Assembly (NCBI RefSeq): GCF_022229015.1
Contig: NZ_JAKKFF010000015.1
Span: forward strand, 1-41,226
DNA: 41,226 nucleotides
Source: Micromonospora foliorum
Lineage (GTDB): Bacteria; Actinomycetota; Actinomycetes; Mycobacteriales; Micromonosporaceae
Direction: 5' to 3'
Part shown: positions 17,672 through 24,530 of the stretch, piece after piece
How the letters are laid out: the number at the start of each line of letters is the position of its first letter
Position numbering within the stretch: the first letter of the stretch is position 1
Notes under the pieces: model-generated
What the model was told of the DNA's origin: nothing
The model's database searches: none
The model's input: only the letters and a program-made list of their open reading frames with translations
Translations under genes and position numbers: made by a program

Positions 17672-18442
17672 GTGGTGACCACACTGGCGATCGACTGTGG
17701 CGGCGGGGGCATCAAGGCGTCCGTGCTCGACGAGGCGGGAACGATGCGGGCCCGGCCGTTGCGGGTGCCCACCCCGTACCCGTTGCCGCCTGCGCTGTTT
17801 GTCCGGACCCTGCTGGATCTGGGCGGGCGCCTGCCAACGGCGGACCGGCTCACGGTCGGCGTACCCGGGATGATCCGGCACGGAGTGGTCGTGAGCACGC
17901 CGCACTACGTGACCCGCAACGGCCCCCGCACCCGGGTCGACCCGGACCTGCTCGCCGAGTGGTCCGGCTGGGACGCGCGGGGCGCGCTGGCCGACGCGTT
18001 CGGGGTGCCGGCGCTGGTGCTCAACGACGCCGAGGTGCACGGCGCCGGAGTGGTCGCCGGCACCGGCTGCGAGCTGGTGCTGACCCTGGGGACGGGGCTG
18101 GGCAGCGCGCTCTTCGACGGCGGGGTGCTCGCACCGCACCTGGAGCTGTCGCACGCTCCGGTGCGCTGGGGCACCACCTACGACACGTACGTCGGCGAGC
18201 CGGAACGACGGCGGCTCGGCGACGCCTTCTGGTCCCGACGGATCCGGCAGGTGGTGGACGGGCTCCGCCCGGTGTTCCGCTGGGACCGGCTCTACCTGGG
18301 CGGGGGCAACTCCCGACTGATCCGGCCCGAGCAGCTGACCCGGATGGGCGACGACGTGGTGGTGGTGCCGAACACGGCCGGAATTGTCGGCGGTGTCCGC
18401 GCCTGGGAACTGTCCGCCGGACGCCGGGGCGCCCGCACCTGA
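17672..18442 (+). CDS. ROK-family protein (PpgK-like sugar kinase homologue)
   Basis: A 256-residue protein. The phosphate loop AIDCGGGGIKASVLD, the catalytic LNDAEVHGAG (Asp of the ND pair) and LTLGTGLGSALF match ROK kinases closest to polyphosphate/ATP glucokinases. Like those, it lacks the Cys-rich zinc motif of typical ROK proteins. The likely reaction is phosphorylation of a hexose, perhaps glucose. The GTG at 17672 lies 7 nt after CAGACT (17659-17664), so it may be leaderless; the next codon is also GTG. Confidence 0.83.
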   Translation: MVTTLAIDCGGGGIKASVLDEAGTMRARPLRVPTPYPLPPALFVRTLLDLGGRLPTADRLTVGVPGMIRHGVVVSTPHYVTRNGPRTRVDPDLLAEWSGWDARGALADAFGVPALVLNDAEVHGAGVVAGTGCELVLTLGTGLGSALFDGGVLAPHLELSHAPVRWGTTYDTYVGEPERRRLGDAFWSRRIRQVVDGLRPVFRWDRLYLGGGNSRLIRPEQLTRMGDDVVVVPNTAGIVGGVRAWELSAGRRGART

Positions 18443-18561
18443 CCCTTCGGCGCCCGTCGGCGGCCCGAACTGACCCGATCTCGACCCCGGGAACAGTCGC
18501 CAAACGCCCGGTGTTGTGCCAGCGTCGGAACAGGTGACGGTGCGACCCGAGGAGGTGGCAG

Positions 18562-18930
18562 ATGGATCTTCTGGCGGACTACCGGCGGGCGACCATGTTC
18601 TTCGAAACCGGTGACCCCAGCGGGGCAGCCCGACTGCTGGAGCCGATCATCGACGCCGAACCCAGCAACGCGGCGGTCCGGCAGCTGCTGGCCCGGGCGT
18701 ACTTCCAGTCGGCCCAGCTCAACCGGGCCGAGGAGCACCTGCGCGAGCTGGTCGAACGGGACCCGAGCGACCACTACGCGCACCACGTGCTCGGCCGGAC
18801 GCTGGAGCGGCTGAACCGACACACCGACGCGCTGCGGCACCTGCGGATCGCCGCCGCGATGTACGCGGCCAACGACGACTACCGGACCGCGCTGGAGCGG
18901 GTGGAAACCCGCCTCGGCGGCAGGCGCTGA
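18562..18930 (+). CDS. Small TPR-repeat protein
   Basis: A 122-residue helical protein made of about three tetratricopeptide repeats (GDPSGAARLLEPIIDAEPSNAAVRQLLARAYFQSAQLNRAEEHLRELVERDPSDHYAHHVLGRTLERL, shown by the A-x-x-x-L-x-x-A spacing at residues 18-85). It lacks a signal or catalytic domain, so it probably acts as a cytosolic adaptor; the partner is unknown. A strong GAGGAGGT ribosome site precedes the ATG. A terminator hairpin follows the stop by about 20 bp. Confidence 0.82.
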   Translation: MDLLADYRRATMFFETGDPSGAARLLEPIIDAEPSNAAVRQLLARAYFQSAQLNRAEEHLRELVERDPSDHYAHHVLGRTLERLNRHTDALRHLRIAAAMYAANDDYRTALERVETRLGGRR

Positions 18931-18950
18931 CCGTGCGGCGTGACGTGACA

Positions 18951-18974
18951 GGGGCGGTCCTTCGGGGCCGCCCC
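18951..18974 (+). terminator. Terminator after the TPR gene
   Basis: A 10-bp stem (18951-18960 with 18965-18974, one T-G pair) closed by a TTCG tetraloop. It lies 20 bp after the TPR stop codon. Confidence 0.8.
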
Positions 18975-19009
18975 TTCCGTCGCCCGGTTGGCGGGCCGGC
19001 GGGCGTGCC

Positions 19010-19015
19010 TAGGAT
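19010..19015 (+). promoter_or_regulatory. -10 box, leaderless start ahead of the Smr gene
   Basis: TAGGAT lies exactly 7 nt before an ATG at 19023, which opens a ten-codon ORF overlapping the Smr gene. No matching -35 was identified. Confidence 0.4.
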
Positions 19016-19022
19016 GGCGGAC

Positions 19023-19055
19023 ATGGGACCTGACCGGCCGGGGGCTGCGGCATGA
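19023..19055 (+). CDS. Possible leaderless 10-codon leader ORF coupled to the Smr gene
   Basis: ATG at 19023-19025 starts MGPDRPGAAA and ends at TGA 19053-19055, which overlaps the Smr ATG as ATGA. A TANNNT box lies 7 nt upstream. The Smr gene has only a weak ribosome site (a G-run at 19040-19044), so translation of this short ORF could deliver ribosomes to it. The peptide itself has no visible function. Confidence 0.35.
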   Translation: MGPDRPGAAA

Positions 19056-19306
19056 AGCTCAAGCTGGACCTGCACGAGATCTTCAACAAGGGCCAGGACA
19101 TCGACCGGGCGTTGCGCGGGATCATGGACGAGGCGGTGGCGAAGAAGGCCACCCTCGTCGAGATCATCCCCGGCAAGGGGTCCGGCCAGCTCAAGAAGCG
19201 GGTGCTGCGGTTCCTCGACCAGAAGGACGTCAAGCAGCTCTACCATCGGGTGGAGAAGGACTCGAAAAACTTCGGCCGCCTCTTCGTCCACTTCCGCTGG
19301 AAGTAA
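19052..19306 (+). CDS. Stand-alone Smr-domain protein
   Basis: An 84-residue protein matching the Smr (MutS2 C-terminal) domain: LDLHEIF in place of the usual LDLHG, then a helix and VEIIPGKGSGQLKKRVLRFL, the conserved HGxG-like region with Pro/Lys replacing His. Smr domains bind or cut branched DNA or RNA; the loss of the LDLHG and HGKG histidines makes nuclease action uncertain. The last residues, HFRWK, coincide with the proposed attachment site of the adjacent integrative element, whose insertion leaves this gene intact. Confidence 0.8.
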   Translation: MKLKLDLHEIFNKGQDIDRALRGIMDEAVAKKATLVEIIPGKGSGQLKKRVLRFLDQKDVKQLYHRVEKDSKNFGRLFVHFRWK

Positions 19307-19330
19307 GAACGACACAGCCTCTGACCTGCG
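19294..19330. repeat. Candidate left attachment site (attL) at the Smr 3' end
   Basis: CCGCTGGAAGTAAGA (19294-19308) covers the last Smr codons and stop; GCCTCTGACCTGCG (19317-19330) follows. Both blocks recur in the same order at 32293-32347, each with one mismatch. The site lies between the Smr stop and the integrase stop, the usual place for an AICE att site. Confidence 0.5.
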
Positions 19331-19361
19331 TATCCGGCTGCTGGCAGGGCCGATTAGCCAT

Positions 19362-19384
19362 GATCATGCCGTGTCCAGGCCGTC
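19362..19384. repeat. 23-bp direct repeat, left copy
   Basis: GATCATGCCG followed by three variable bases and CCAGGCCGTC. It matches 32162-32184 at 21 of 23 positions. It overlaps the last codons of the integrase gene (DGLDTA-stop). It may be an arm-type integrase-binding site, or trace shared ancestry with a second integrase end. Confidence 0.55.
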
Positions 19385-20605
19385 AAGGGCTTGCGGAGCA
19401 TCGCTGCCGGCCTGGTCCTCACTGAGTGCCTTGTCGATGGCCCGGCGGGTGCGATCCTCGCTGGCCGGCAGTAGGTGGGTGTAGGTCCGGAGGGTGAAGC
19501 CCGGGTCCGCGTGGCCCAGGTAGGCCGACAGAGCCTTGATGCTCTCCCCAGCATCCAGGAGGACCGAGGCGTAGGTGTGGCGCAGGACGTGCATCCCGTT
19601 GTGTCGGTCGTCGGGAATCCCGGTCGCACGGATCGCGGGCTTCCAGACACCTGAGTTGAACATCGAGCGGGACAGCGCCAGACCGGCGGGTGTCGTCAGG
19701 TACAGCTCGACGGTTCGCGGCTCGCCGGTCAGCGTCTCCCACGGCAGGGTCACCGGGACCGGCGGGCAATCTTGCGCATGTTGCTTGAGCCTGGCGGCCA
19801 CCGAGTCGGGCAACGGGACCTCGCGGGACTTGCCACCCTTCGGCGGGGCGAAGATCAGCGAACCCCGAACCAACTTGATCTGCCGAGTGATTTGCAGGAC
19901 CGGACGGGTCGGGTCGAGGTCCCCGGGGCTGACCGCGAATATCTCCCCTTGCCGTAGACCGCATCCCGCGCCCAGGTCCACCGCGATCCGGTACCGGGGA
20001 CGCACGTTCTTTCGAAACGCAGTCAACCGGGTGACCGGCCATGGCACCACCTTGGTCGGAGCGGGTTTCGGCCTGCGAATGCTCTTGACCGCGAACGGGT
20101 TGCTGACGATCTTCTTGTCGTCCACCGCCGCGTTGAGAATCATCGACACGTCGGTGAAGAGGACCCGGCGGTAACCGACCGACAGCCCTTTCTCTTGGAT
20201 CTTCCGTGCCCACTCCCGGATCGTCGTCGGCTGGATGGACGCGATCGGCTTGTGCCCGATGACTGGGTACACGTGCAGGCGGAGTTCGTATTCGATGCGG
20301 TCGCGGGTGAGCACGTCGGTGGTCGCGGCAGCGAGCCATTCGTCGGCGTACTGCTTGAAGGTCGTTCGGCCGGCGTCGGGGTCGACGTAGGTGCCCTTGA
20401 GGATGTCGGCCTGGACGTTGGCGAGGAAAGCCTGCGCGTCGCGCTTCTTCTTGTCGGGGAATGACTGCGATTTCTCTTTGCCGTCAGGGGCGAGGTACCG
20501 AACGCGGTAGCGCATTCCCTGCCCGCACTCTGGCTTTGGTTCCTGCCGGGACTTCCCATCCGGTCCGACAACCGTCTTATACCAGCGGTCAACGATGTGA
20601 GCCAT
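19364..20605 (-). CDS. int: Tyrosine site-specific integrase
   Basis: A 413-residue phage-type integrase that inserts and excises the element. The N-terminal half holds an AP2-like arm-binding part and a SAM-like core-binding domain (TFKQYADEWLAA to about residue 170). The catalytic domain shows Arg218 (GLRQGE), a lysine in PPKGGKS, His339-x-x-Arg342 (HVLRHTYAS), His365 (LGH) and nucleophile Tyr375 (RTYTHL), the complete R-K-HxxR-H-Y set. The ATG at 20605 is chosen because MAHIVDRWYKT is the usual start; a longer frame to 20758 overlaps xis in antisense logic only. The gene begins 1 bp after the xis stop and lies next to the proposed attL. Confidence 0.95.
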   Translation of the reverse strand: MAHIVDRWYKTVVGPDGKSRQEPKPECGQGMRYRVRYLAPDGKEKSQSFPDKKKRDAQAFLANVQADILKGTYVDPDAGRTTFKQYADEWLAAATTDVLTRDRIEYELRLHVYPVIGHKPIASIQPTTIREWARKIQEKGLSVGYRRVLFTDVSMILNAAVDDKKIVSNPFAVKSIRRPKPAPTKVVPWPVTRLTAFRKNVRPRYRIAVDLGAGCGLRQGEIFAVSPGDLDPTRPVLQITRQIKLVRGSLIFAPPKGGKSREVPLPDSVAARLKQHAQDCPPVPVTLPWETLTGEPRTVELYLTTPAGLALSRSMFNSGVWKPAIRATGIPDDRHNGMHVLRHTYASVLLDAGESIKALSAYLGHADPGFTLRTYTHLLPASEDRTRRAIDKALSEDQAGSDAPQALDGLDTA

Positions 20606-20606
20606 G

Positions 20607-20801
20607 TCAGGCCACCTTGGACTGGTCGGTGAACCAGGCGCGCACCGACGCCGGGTCGTAGCGCAGATGGCGGCCAACCCGGGCGGCGGGTGGGCCGTAC
20701 TTGCGTTTGCGCCACTGATAGAGCGTCTGCACTGGCACCCGCAGGTAAGCGGAGACATCTTCGATCTCCCAGAGCGGTTCGGGTGTAGGCGGTGCGGTCA
20801 T
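20607..20801 (-). CDS. xis: Excisionase / MerR-like helix-turn-helix protein
   Basis: A 64-residue protein with the winged-helix pattern of AICE excisionases: EDVSAYLRVPVQTLYQWRKRKYGPPAARVGRHLRYDPASVRAWF. It would bend attachment-site DNA and drive excision with the integrase. Its ATG overlaps the stop of the upstream small ORF (ATGA), and its stop is 1 bp before the integrase ATG, so the three genes are translated as one unit. Confidence 0.93.
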   Translation of the reverse strand: MTAPPTPEPLWEIEDVSAYLRVPVQTLYQWRKRKYGPPAARVGRHLRYDPASVRAWFTDQSKVA

Positions 20802-21001
20802 CGTGGCTCCTTCCGGGTGATGGTGATGTAGGTGCGGCTTTCGCCGCTGTAGCCGGCGGGTCGGGTGCTGGTGCGGCAGGTGACCCGCTCGCGGCCGTAG
20901 TGGGCGGTGAGTTGGGCCGCGATGGTGGCTGCGTGGGCGGTGACGGTGGCGGTCGGGCCGATGAGTCGGACAGCGACCAGGGGGCGGGGACGTGTGGGCA
21001 C
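20798..21001 (-). CDS. Small conserved AICE protein, unknown function
   Basis: A 67-residue basic protein: VAVRLIGPTATVTAHAATIAAQLTAHYGRERVTCRTSTRPAG... with a strand-helix-strand outline. It shares general form with the 61-residue protein at 26347-26532 (hydrophobic strand, Gly/Thr turn, Ala-rich helix, basic end). No catalytic motif is seen. GTG start at 20999-21001 with GGAAGGAG upstream. First gene of the small-ORF/xis/int group and directly downstream of a palindromic operator candidate. Confidence 0.7.
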   Translation of the reverse strand: MPTRPRPLVAVRLIGPTATVTAHAATIAAQLTAHYGRERVTCRTSTRPAGYSGESRTYITITRKEPR

Positions 21002-21077
21002 GGCGTGCTCCTTCCGGTGTCGAGTGGGTGGGGTGTTGCTTGCGCTGTGGAGTTGTCAAGGAACGGCTTCACGGGCG

Positions 21078-21095
21078 TTGACACGTACGTGTCAA
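21078..21095. promoter_or_regulatory. Element palindrome, copy 1
   Basis: TTGACACGTACGTGTCAA, a perfect 18-bp palindrome. It overlaps the RepSA stop codon and lies 77 bp before the small-ORF/xis/int group. TTGACA inside it resembles a -35 box, so a bound repressor could block integrase and excisionase expression. Confidence 0.65.
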
Positions 21096-22681
21096 GCGGC
21101 CAGGGGTTGGACCGCGCGAGCGGCGGCGAGTTCGTCGGCCAGGGCGTCGATGCCGGCCAGGTGTTGTGCGCGGGCCATGGCGGCGGTGTTGGCGAGCAGG
21201 GCGTCTCCGGTGGTGATCCAGCCGGTTGCCTGATAGCCGAGTTCGTAGATGACCCGCTCGGTTTGCTCGTCGTCCCAGGTGTGCGGGTGGCCCTCGGTGC
21301 GCCGCCAGATGGTGCGCTGGAGGCGCAGGAAGCCGAGGGTGACGGAGAAGGCGCGGCTCTTGGTGGCAATGTGTCCGCCGTACCCGAACTGGTGCGCCCA
21401 GCGCCGCAGTCGGGCGTAGTCGGGGTGCTCCCCGAGGTCCCAGCAGGCGCGGATGAGCCGCCCGAGGTGGGTGCCCGGGTCGCCGTGGATTTCGACGGAG
21501 AGGTCGTCGACGCGGCGCAGGCTCAGGCCGGTTACCTCGGTGCTTTTGGTGACGTACTTGGCGATGTACCCGGTGATCTGGGCGAGGCTGACGTCAGTGC
21601 CGGGGGCGTTGACATGCTTGAGGTCCAGCCCTTTGCCACCCCACGCGATGTGCCAGCCCTGCCCGCCGTTGGCCGGATGCGGCACGGAGGTGTAGGCCGT
21701 CTTGACGAATGCGGCCCGGACGGCTTGCTCGAACATGTCCCGGGTGATGGCGGCCGGCGGGGGGACGATCGCCTCAGGGCAGTCGGGGTTGTAGCCGTCG
21801 AGGCGGATCAGGGCGTGGTAGTGGATGACGCCGCGTACCTGGAATTCGTAGACCTTGATGTAGCGGCGACGCAGGTCGACGCCGTGGGTGCGGCCGAGGC
21901 GGCGTAGCTCCCGGTCGGCTTGTTGGATGGTGCGGCGCCACAATTCGGGTGCTTCGTGGTTCCACACGACCTGGCCGGCATGGTCGTAGCAGTCCAGGCA
22001 CAACGGCTGCCCGAGGTGGGTGTCTGCGGCCTTGTGGCGTTGCCCGCAGCGCAGCTCGGCCCCGTGGGGGCAGGTCCGGCCGAAGGGGTGGCACGCCGAG
22101 GGCCGGCAGGTGCAGCCGTCCTTCTTGCGGCAGTCCGCCGCGTGGACCTTCACGACCCGGTGGTGCACCGGTCCGAACGATGGGGCGGTGGCGGTCAGGA
22201 AGATGGCGATGTGCTCGTTGAGCGGGGGTAGTCCCCACCGGTCGCCCTGGAGCCCGGCTTTGATCAGGTGGTAGGTGTCGCGGCGGTACAACTCGGCGCA
22301 GGACGGGCAGACGTTGGCGCGGCGGTTGCCGCAGGGCGTGTAGATCGCCCCGTCGGGCATGTCCTCGGTGTCGACGGTCGCCATCCGGTTGCCGTCGGCG
22401 TCGTTGACGTGGATCTGCCCGGCCAGCCGGATCGGGTGCTTGCACGCCGAGGCCGCGCGGACGTGGCCGAGCCATTCCGGGTAGTCCGGGTCCTGGGCGC
22501 GAGCGCGACCGGAGACGACGGTGCGGGGGTCGTGCCCGCGTACCCACCCGTCAGCGGTCAGGTTGCCGGTGGTGCGGGTGGGTGTGGCCCAGGGCCAGTA
22601 GTCGTTTCCTGCTACAGCGGAGGCTCCCGTGCCCGAAACCGTGGTGGTTTCGGGCGCGAGAGGCAGCGTCGAGGAGGTCAC
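21092..22681 (-). CDS. repSA: RepSA-type rolling-circle replication initiator
   Basis: A 529-residue initiator of the AICE/pSAM2 RepSA family. An N-terminal zinc-binding region has CGNRRANVCPSC (117-128) and a Cys/His-rich stretch (184-234). The HUH metal motif is HYH (287-289) in GVIHYHALIRLDG, and the catalytic Tyr region is GYIAKYVTK (Tyr372, Tyr376). It would nick the double-strand origin of the excised circle and start rolling-circle synthesis. The GTG start (22679-22681) overlaps the DUF2637 stop. A perfect 10-bp hairpin lies in the first codons (22631-22655). An 18-bp palindrome covers the stop codon. Confidence 0.93.
   Translation of the reverse strand: MTSSTLPLAPETTTVSGTGASAVAGNDYWPWATPTRTTGNLTADGWVRGHDPRTVVSGRARAQDPDYPEWLGHVRAASACKHPIRLAGQIHVNDADGNRMATVDTEDMPDGAIYTPCGNRRANVCPSCAELYRRDTYHLIKAGLQGDRWGLPPLNEHIAIFLTATAPSFGPVHHRVVKVHAADCRKKDGCTCRPSACHPFGRTCPHGAELRCGQRHKAADTHLGQPLCLDCYDHAGQVVWNHEAPELWRRTIQQADRELRRLGRTHGVDLRRRYIKVYEFQVRGVIHYHALIRLDGYNPDCPEAIVPPPAAITRDMFEQAVRAAFVKTAYTSVPHPANGGQGWHIAWGGKGLDLKHVNAPGTDVSLAQITGYIAKYVTKSTEVTGLSLRRVDDLSVEIHGDPGTHLGRLIRACWDLGEHPDYARLRRWAHQFGYGGHIATKSRAFSVTLGFLRLQRTIWRRTEGHPHTWDDEQTERVIYELGYQATGWITTGDALLANTAAMARAQHLAGIDALADELAAARAVQPLAA
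22631..22655. repeat. Hairpin within the first codons of repSA
   Basis: Perfect 10-bp arms (22631-22640 and 22646-22655) around a 5-nt loop (GTGGT). It could attenuate repSA translation or be part of a nick site. In coding DNA a perfect hairpin of this strength is unusual. Confidence 0.45.
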
Positions 22682-23541
22682 GCAGTGGCTCCAACAGCGG
22701 TGCCGTTGTGGTGCTTGTCGTTGATGGTCGGTTGGGTGGTGAGGGCCGTCAGGATGTCGGCGGCCGTTTGGGTGGGGACGCGCAGTCGCACAGCGAGTTG
22801 GCCCGGCGTGATGGGTTCACCGTGAGCCTTCTCGTGGGCCGTGGCGACGATGCGGGCGTTGGACAGCATTGCCGGGGCGGGCTTGACCGCTGGATTGGCG
22901 AGTGCAGCCGGCGCGGTCGCCGGGGCCGGGATGTCCTCGGTCGGAGTGGTCTGCGGTGCTGCGATCGCGGGGGTGTTCTTCTTCGCCGGAATCGCGGGCT
23001 CGTCGGTTGTGATCTCTTCGATGGGTGCGGTGGCCGGGGTGGTCGCGGCTGCCGGGCTGACCTTCGCGTCGGCGGTGATGTCGGGTGACGACGCCGGGGC
23101 GGAGGTGGCCGGCACGGGTGCCGAGACATGGTTGGTGGGCCGGGTTGCGGTGAAGACGAGCTTGGACAGGGCGAAGAAGGCCAGCGCGGGCAGCGCGGAG
23201 ACCATCCAGCCGAAGACGGTCGGCTTGGCGACGGCCAACTGTGCGGTCAGGGACAGTCCGACGGCGGCGATGAGCAGGAACATCGGATAGCCGATCGGGC
23301 CGCTGGTCTTGCGGCGGCGGATGATGACGATCATTGCGGCGATCGGGATGAGTTCGGTGATGACCGCGTTGGCCCAGCCGAACCAGTCGGCGGTTCCGGT
23401 CGGGCTGTTGCTGATGGTCCAGTCGTGGACGTGGTTGAACGAGGCGGCACCAGCCATGGCACCGACGAGCAGCACGATGAGGACCAGGACGCCGTCCTGG
23501 AGACGTGCGATGAACGGGGACTTGGGCGTAGGCGTCGTCAT
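22678..23541 (-). CDS. DUF2637 membrane protein (spread-type AICE protein)
   Basis: A 287-residue protein. Four hydrophobic segments occupy about residues 13-135 (VLVLIVLLVGAMAGAASF, NAVITELIPIAAMIVII, MFLLIAAVGLSLTAQLAVA, MVSALPALAFFALSKLVF), matching DUF2637. A long Ala/Pro/Thr-rich linker follows, then a winged-helix-like end (ITPGQLAVRLRVPTQTAADILTAL). AICE proteins of this kind (SpdB group) are linked to intramycelial spread, partnering the TraB ATPase. ATG overlaps the upstream stop, and its own stop overlaps the repSA start. Membrane topology is inferred from hydrophobicity only. Confidence 0.85.
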   Translation of the reverse strand: MTTPTPKSPFIARLQDGVLVLIVLLVGAMAGAASFNHVHDWTISNSPTGTADWFGWANAVITELIPIAAMIVIIRRRKTSGPIGYPMFLLIAAVGLSLTAQLAVAKPTVFGWMVSALPALAFFALSKLVFTATRPTNHVSAPVPATSAPASSPDITADAKVSPAAATTPATAPIEEITTDEPAIPAKKNTPAIAAPQTTPTEDIPAPATAPAALANPAVKPAPAMLSNARIVATAHEKAHGEPITPGQLAVRLRVPTQTAADILTALTTQPTINDKHHNGTAVGATA

Positions 23542-23747
23542 GACGCCGCCTTGCTGGCGGGGGCTGGGTCAGCGAAGAGGGAGAAGCTGAGGACGACTGC
23601 CTCGATGTAGCCGTTGCTACGCAGGTCGTTCGTGATTTTGATGATGTCGGCCATGGAGCGGATGTGCCGCTTGCAGGGCCATTCGACGGACATGAAGCCG
23701 ATGCCCTGAGGGGCCGTGTAGGTGAACGAGATCATGTAGCGGTGCAT
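23538..23747 (-). CDS. Small AICE protein of 69 residues, unknown function
   Basis: MHRYMISFTYTAPQGIGFMSVEWPCKR then SMADIIKITNDLRSNGYIEAVVLSFSLF. The outline is beta-beta-alpha-beta and common in AICEs directly upstream of DUF2637 genes. No active-site motif is seen. The ATG at 23745-23747 has GGAAGGAC upstream; the stop overlaps the DUF2637 ATG. Confidence 0.75.
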   Translation of the reverse strand: MHRYMISFTYTAPQGIGFMSVEWPCKRHIRSMADIIKITNDLRSNGYIEAVVLSFSLFADPAPASKAAS

Positions 23748-23763
23748 GACGGTGTCCTTCCGG

Positions 23764-24186
23764 TCAGAGGCAGGCAATGAGGAGGGCGGAGACCCAGAGG
23801 CAGGCGTAGTGAAGGGATTGGTCGGCGAGGTACATGCCGCAGACCGGGGTCTGTCGGTCAGCGAAGGCGGCGGAGCCGGTGGCGTGCAGGATCAGGCGGA
23901 CCGTCCAGCGGCGGTCCAGGAGCGCGTGGGTGATGGCCGAGAAGGCCAGGCCGGCGGTGAGTCCGAGGGCGGACACCGGCAGGTCGAGCAGGGCGACGGT
24001 GACGGCGAGCATGGCCGCGATCGTGAGGTGGTAGGTGCTCACGTGGATCAGGAGGTGACGCCAGCCGGTCCAGCCGGGCTCGGCTTTGTGGGACGCGTCG
24101 GCGTCGGTTTGCACGATGTGGTCGGCGAGTTGGTGCGCCGGGATCAGGACGGCGGTGATGACCGCGAAGACGAGTGCGGGGTTCAT
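23764..24186 (-). CDS. DUF3307-like membrane protein
   Basis: A 140-residue protein with four hydrophobic helices. AHQLADHIVQTDADASHKA after the first helix is typical of DUF3307-like proteins, where polar Asp/Gln residues sit at a membrane boundary; THALLDRRWTVR is a second conserved patch. Function unknown; presumably inner membrane. A GGAGGT site precedes the ATG (24184-24186), which overlaps the stop of the SprT-fusion gene. Ends 16 bp before the next start. Confidence 0.78.
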   Translation of the reverse strand: MNPALVFAVITAVLIPAHQLADHIVQTDADASHKAEPGWTGWRHLLIHVSTYHLTIAAMLAVTVALLDLPVSALGLTAGLAFSAITHALLDRRWTVRLILHATGSAAFADRQTPVCGMYLADQSLHYACLWVSALLIACL

Positions 24187-24530
24187 CGGGTTACCTCCGG
24201 GGTGCAGTCGAGGCAGGAGCCGGTACGGCGGGGGATGTAGTAGGGCTTGACCTGCTGGCATTCGGGGCAGGTACGCCGCGCGGTGAGCGCCTTGTCGATG
24301 GCCGCCAGTTGGGCGGGGGTGGCGGTGCGCTTGGGCATCGCCAGGTCGAGGCGGAACAGGTAGGCGACGCGCTTTCCGCGACGCCACATGATTTGCGCGG
24401 CGGGGTCTTGGCCGCCGGGGCGCAGGTTGCGGGTACGCAGTTGTCGACGGGTCAGCAGCCCGTCGGGGGCGAATTTGAAGGGGTAGGTCGGCAGGCCGTA
24501 GCGCTCGCCGGTCGGGTCGTAGAACACCAT
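24183..24530 (-). CDS. Possible internally started RRQRL-type zinc-binding protein
   Basis: In-frame restart inside the SprT fusion: GGAGG, five bases, then ATG at 24528-24530. The 115-residue product starts exactly where stand-alone RRQRL-motif proteins start (FYDPTGERYGLP). It would contain only the RRQL region and the C-terminal CxxC pair. Reported separately because the two products would differ in domain content; expression is not proven. Confidence 0.4.
   Translation of the reverse strand: MVFYDPTGERYGLPTYPFKFAPDGLLTRRQLRTRNLRPGGQDPAAQIMWRRGKRVAYLFRLDLAMPKRTATPAQLAAIDKALTARRTCPECQQVKPYYIPRRTGSCLDCTPEVTR

Noticed and set aside
18184..18193. Another copy of the element palindrome (GACACGTACGTC) in the ROK gene
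   Set aside because: It matches only half the palindrome, lies in mid-gene codons (DTYVG) and outside the element.
19307..19363. tRNA gene as the integration target
   Set aside because: I looked for a cloverleaf or T-loop (GTTCRANYC) at both ends of the element and saw none, so an Smr-gene target is preferred.
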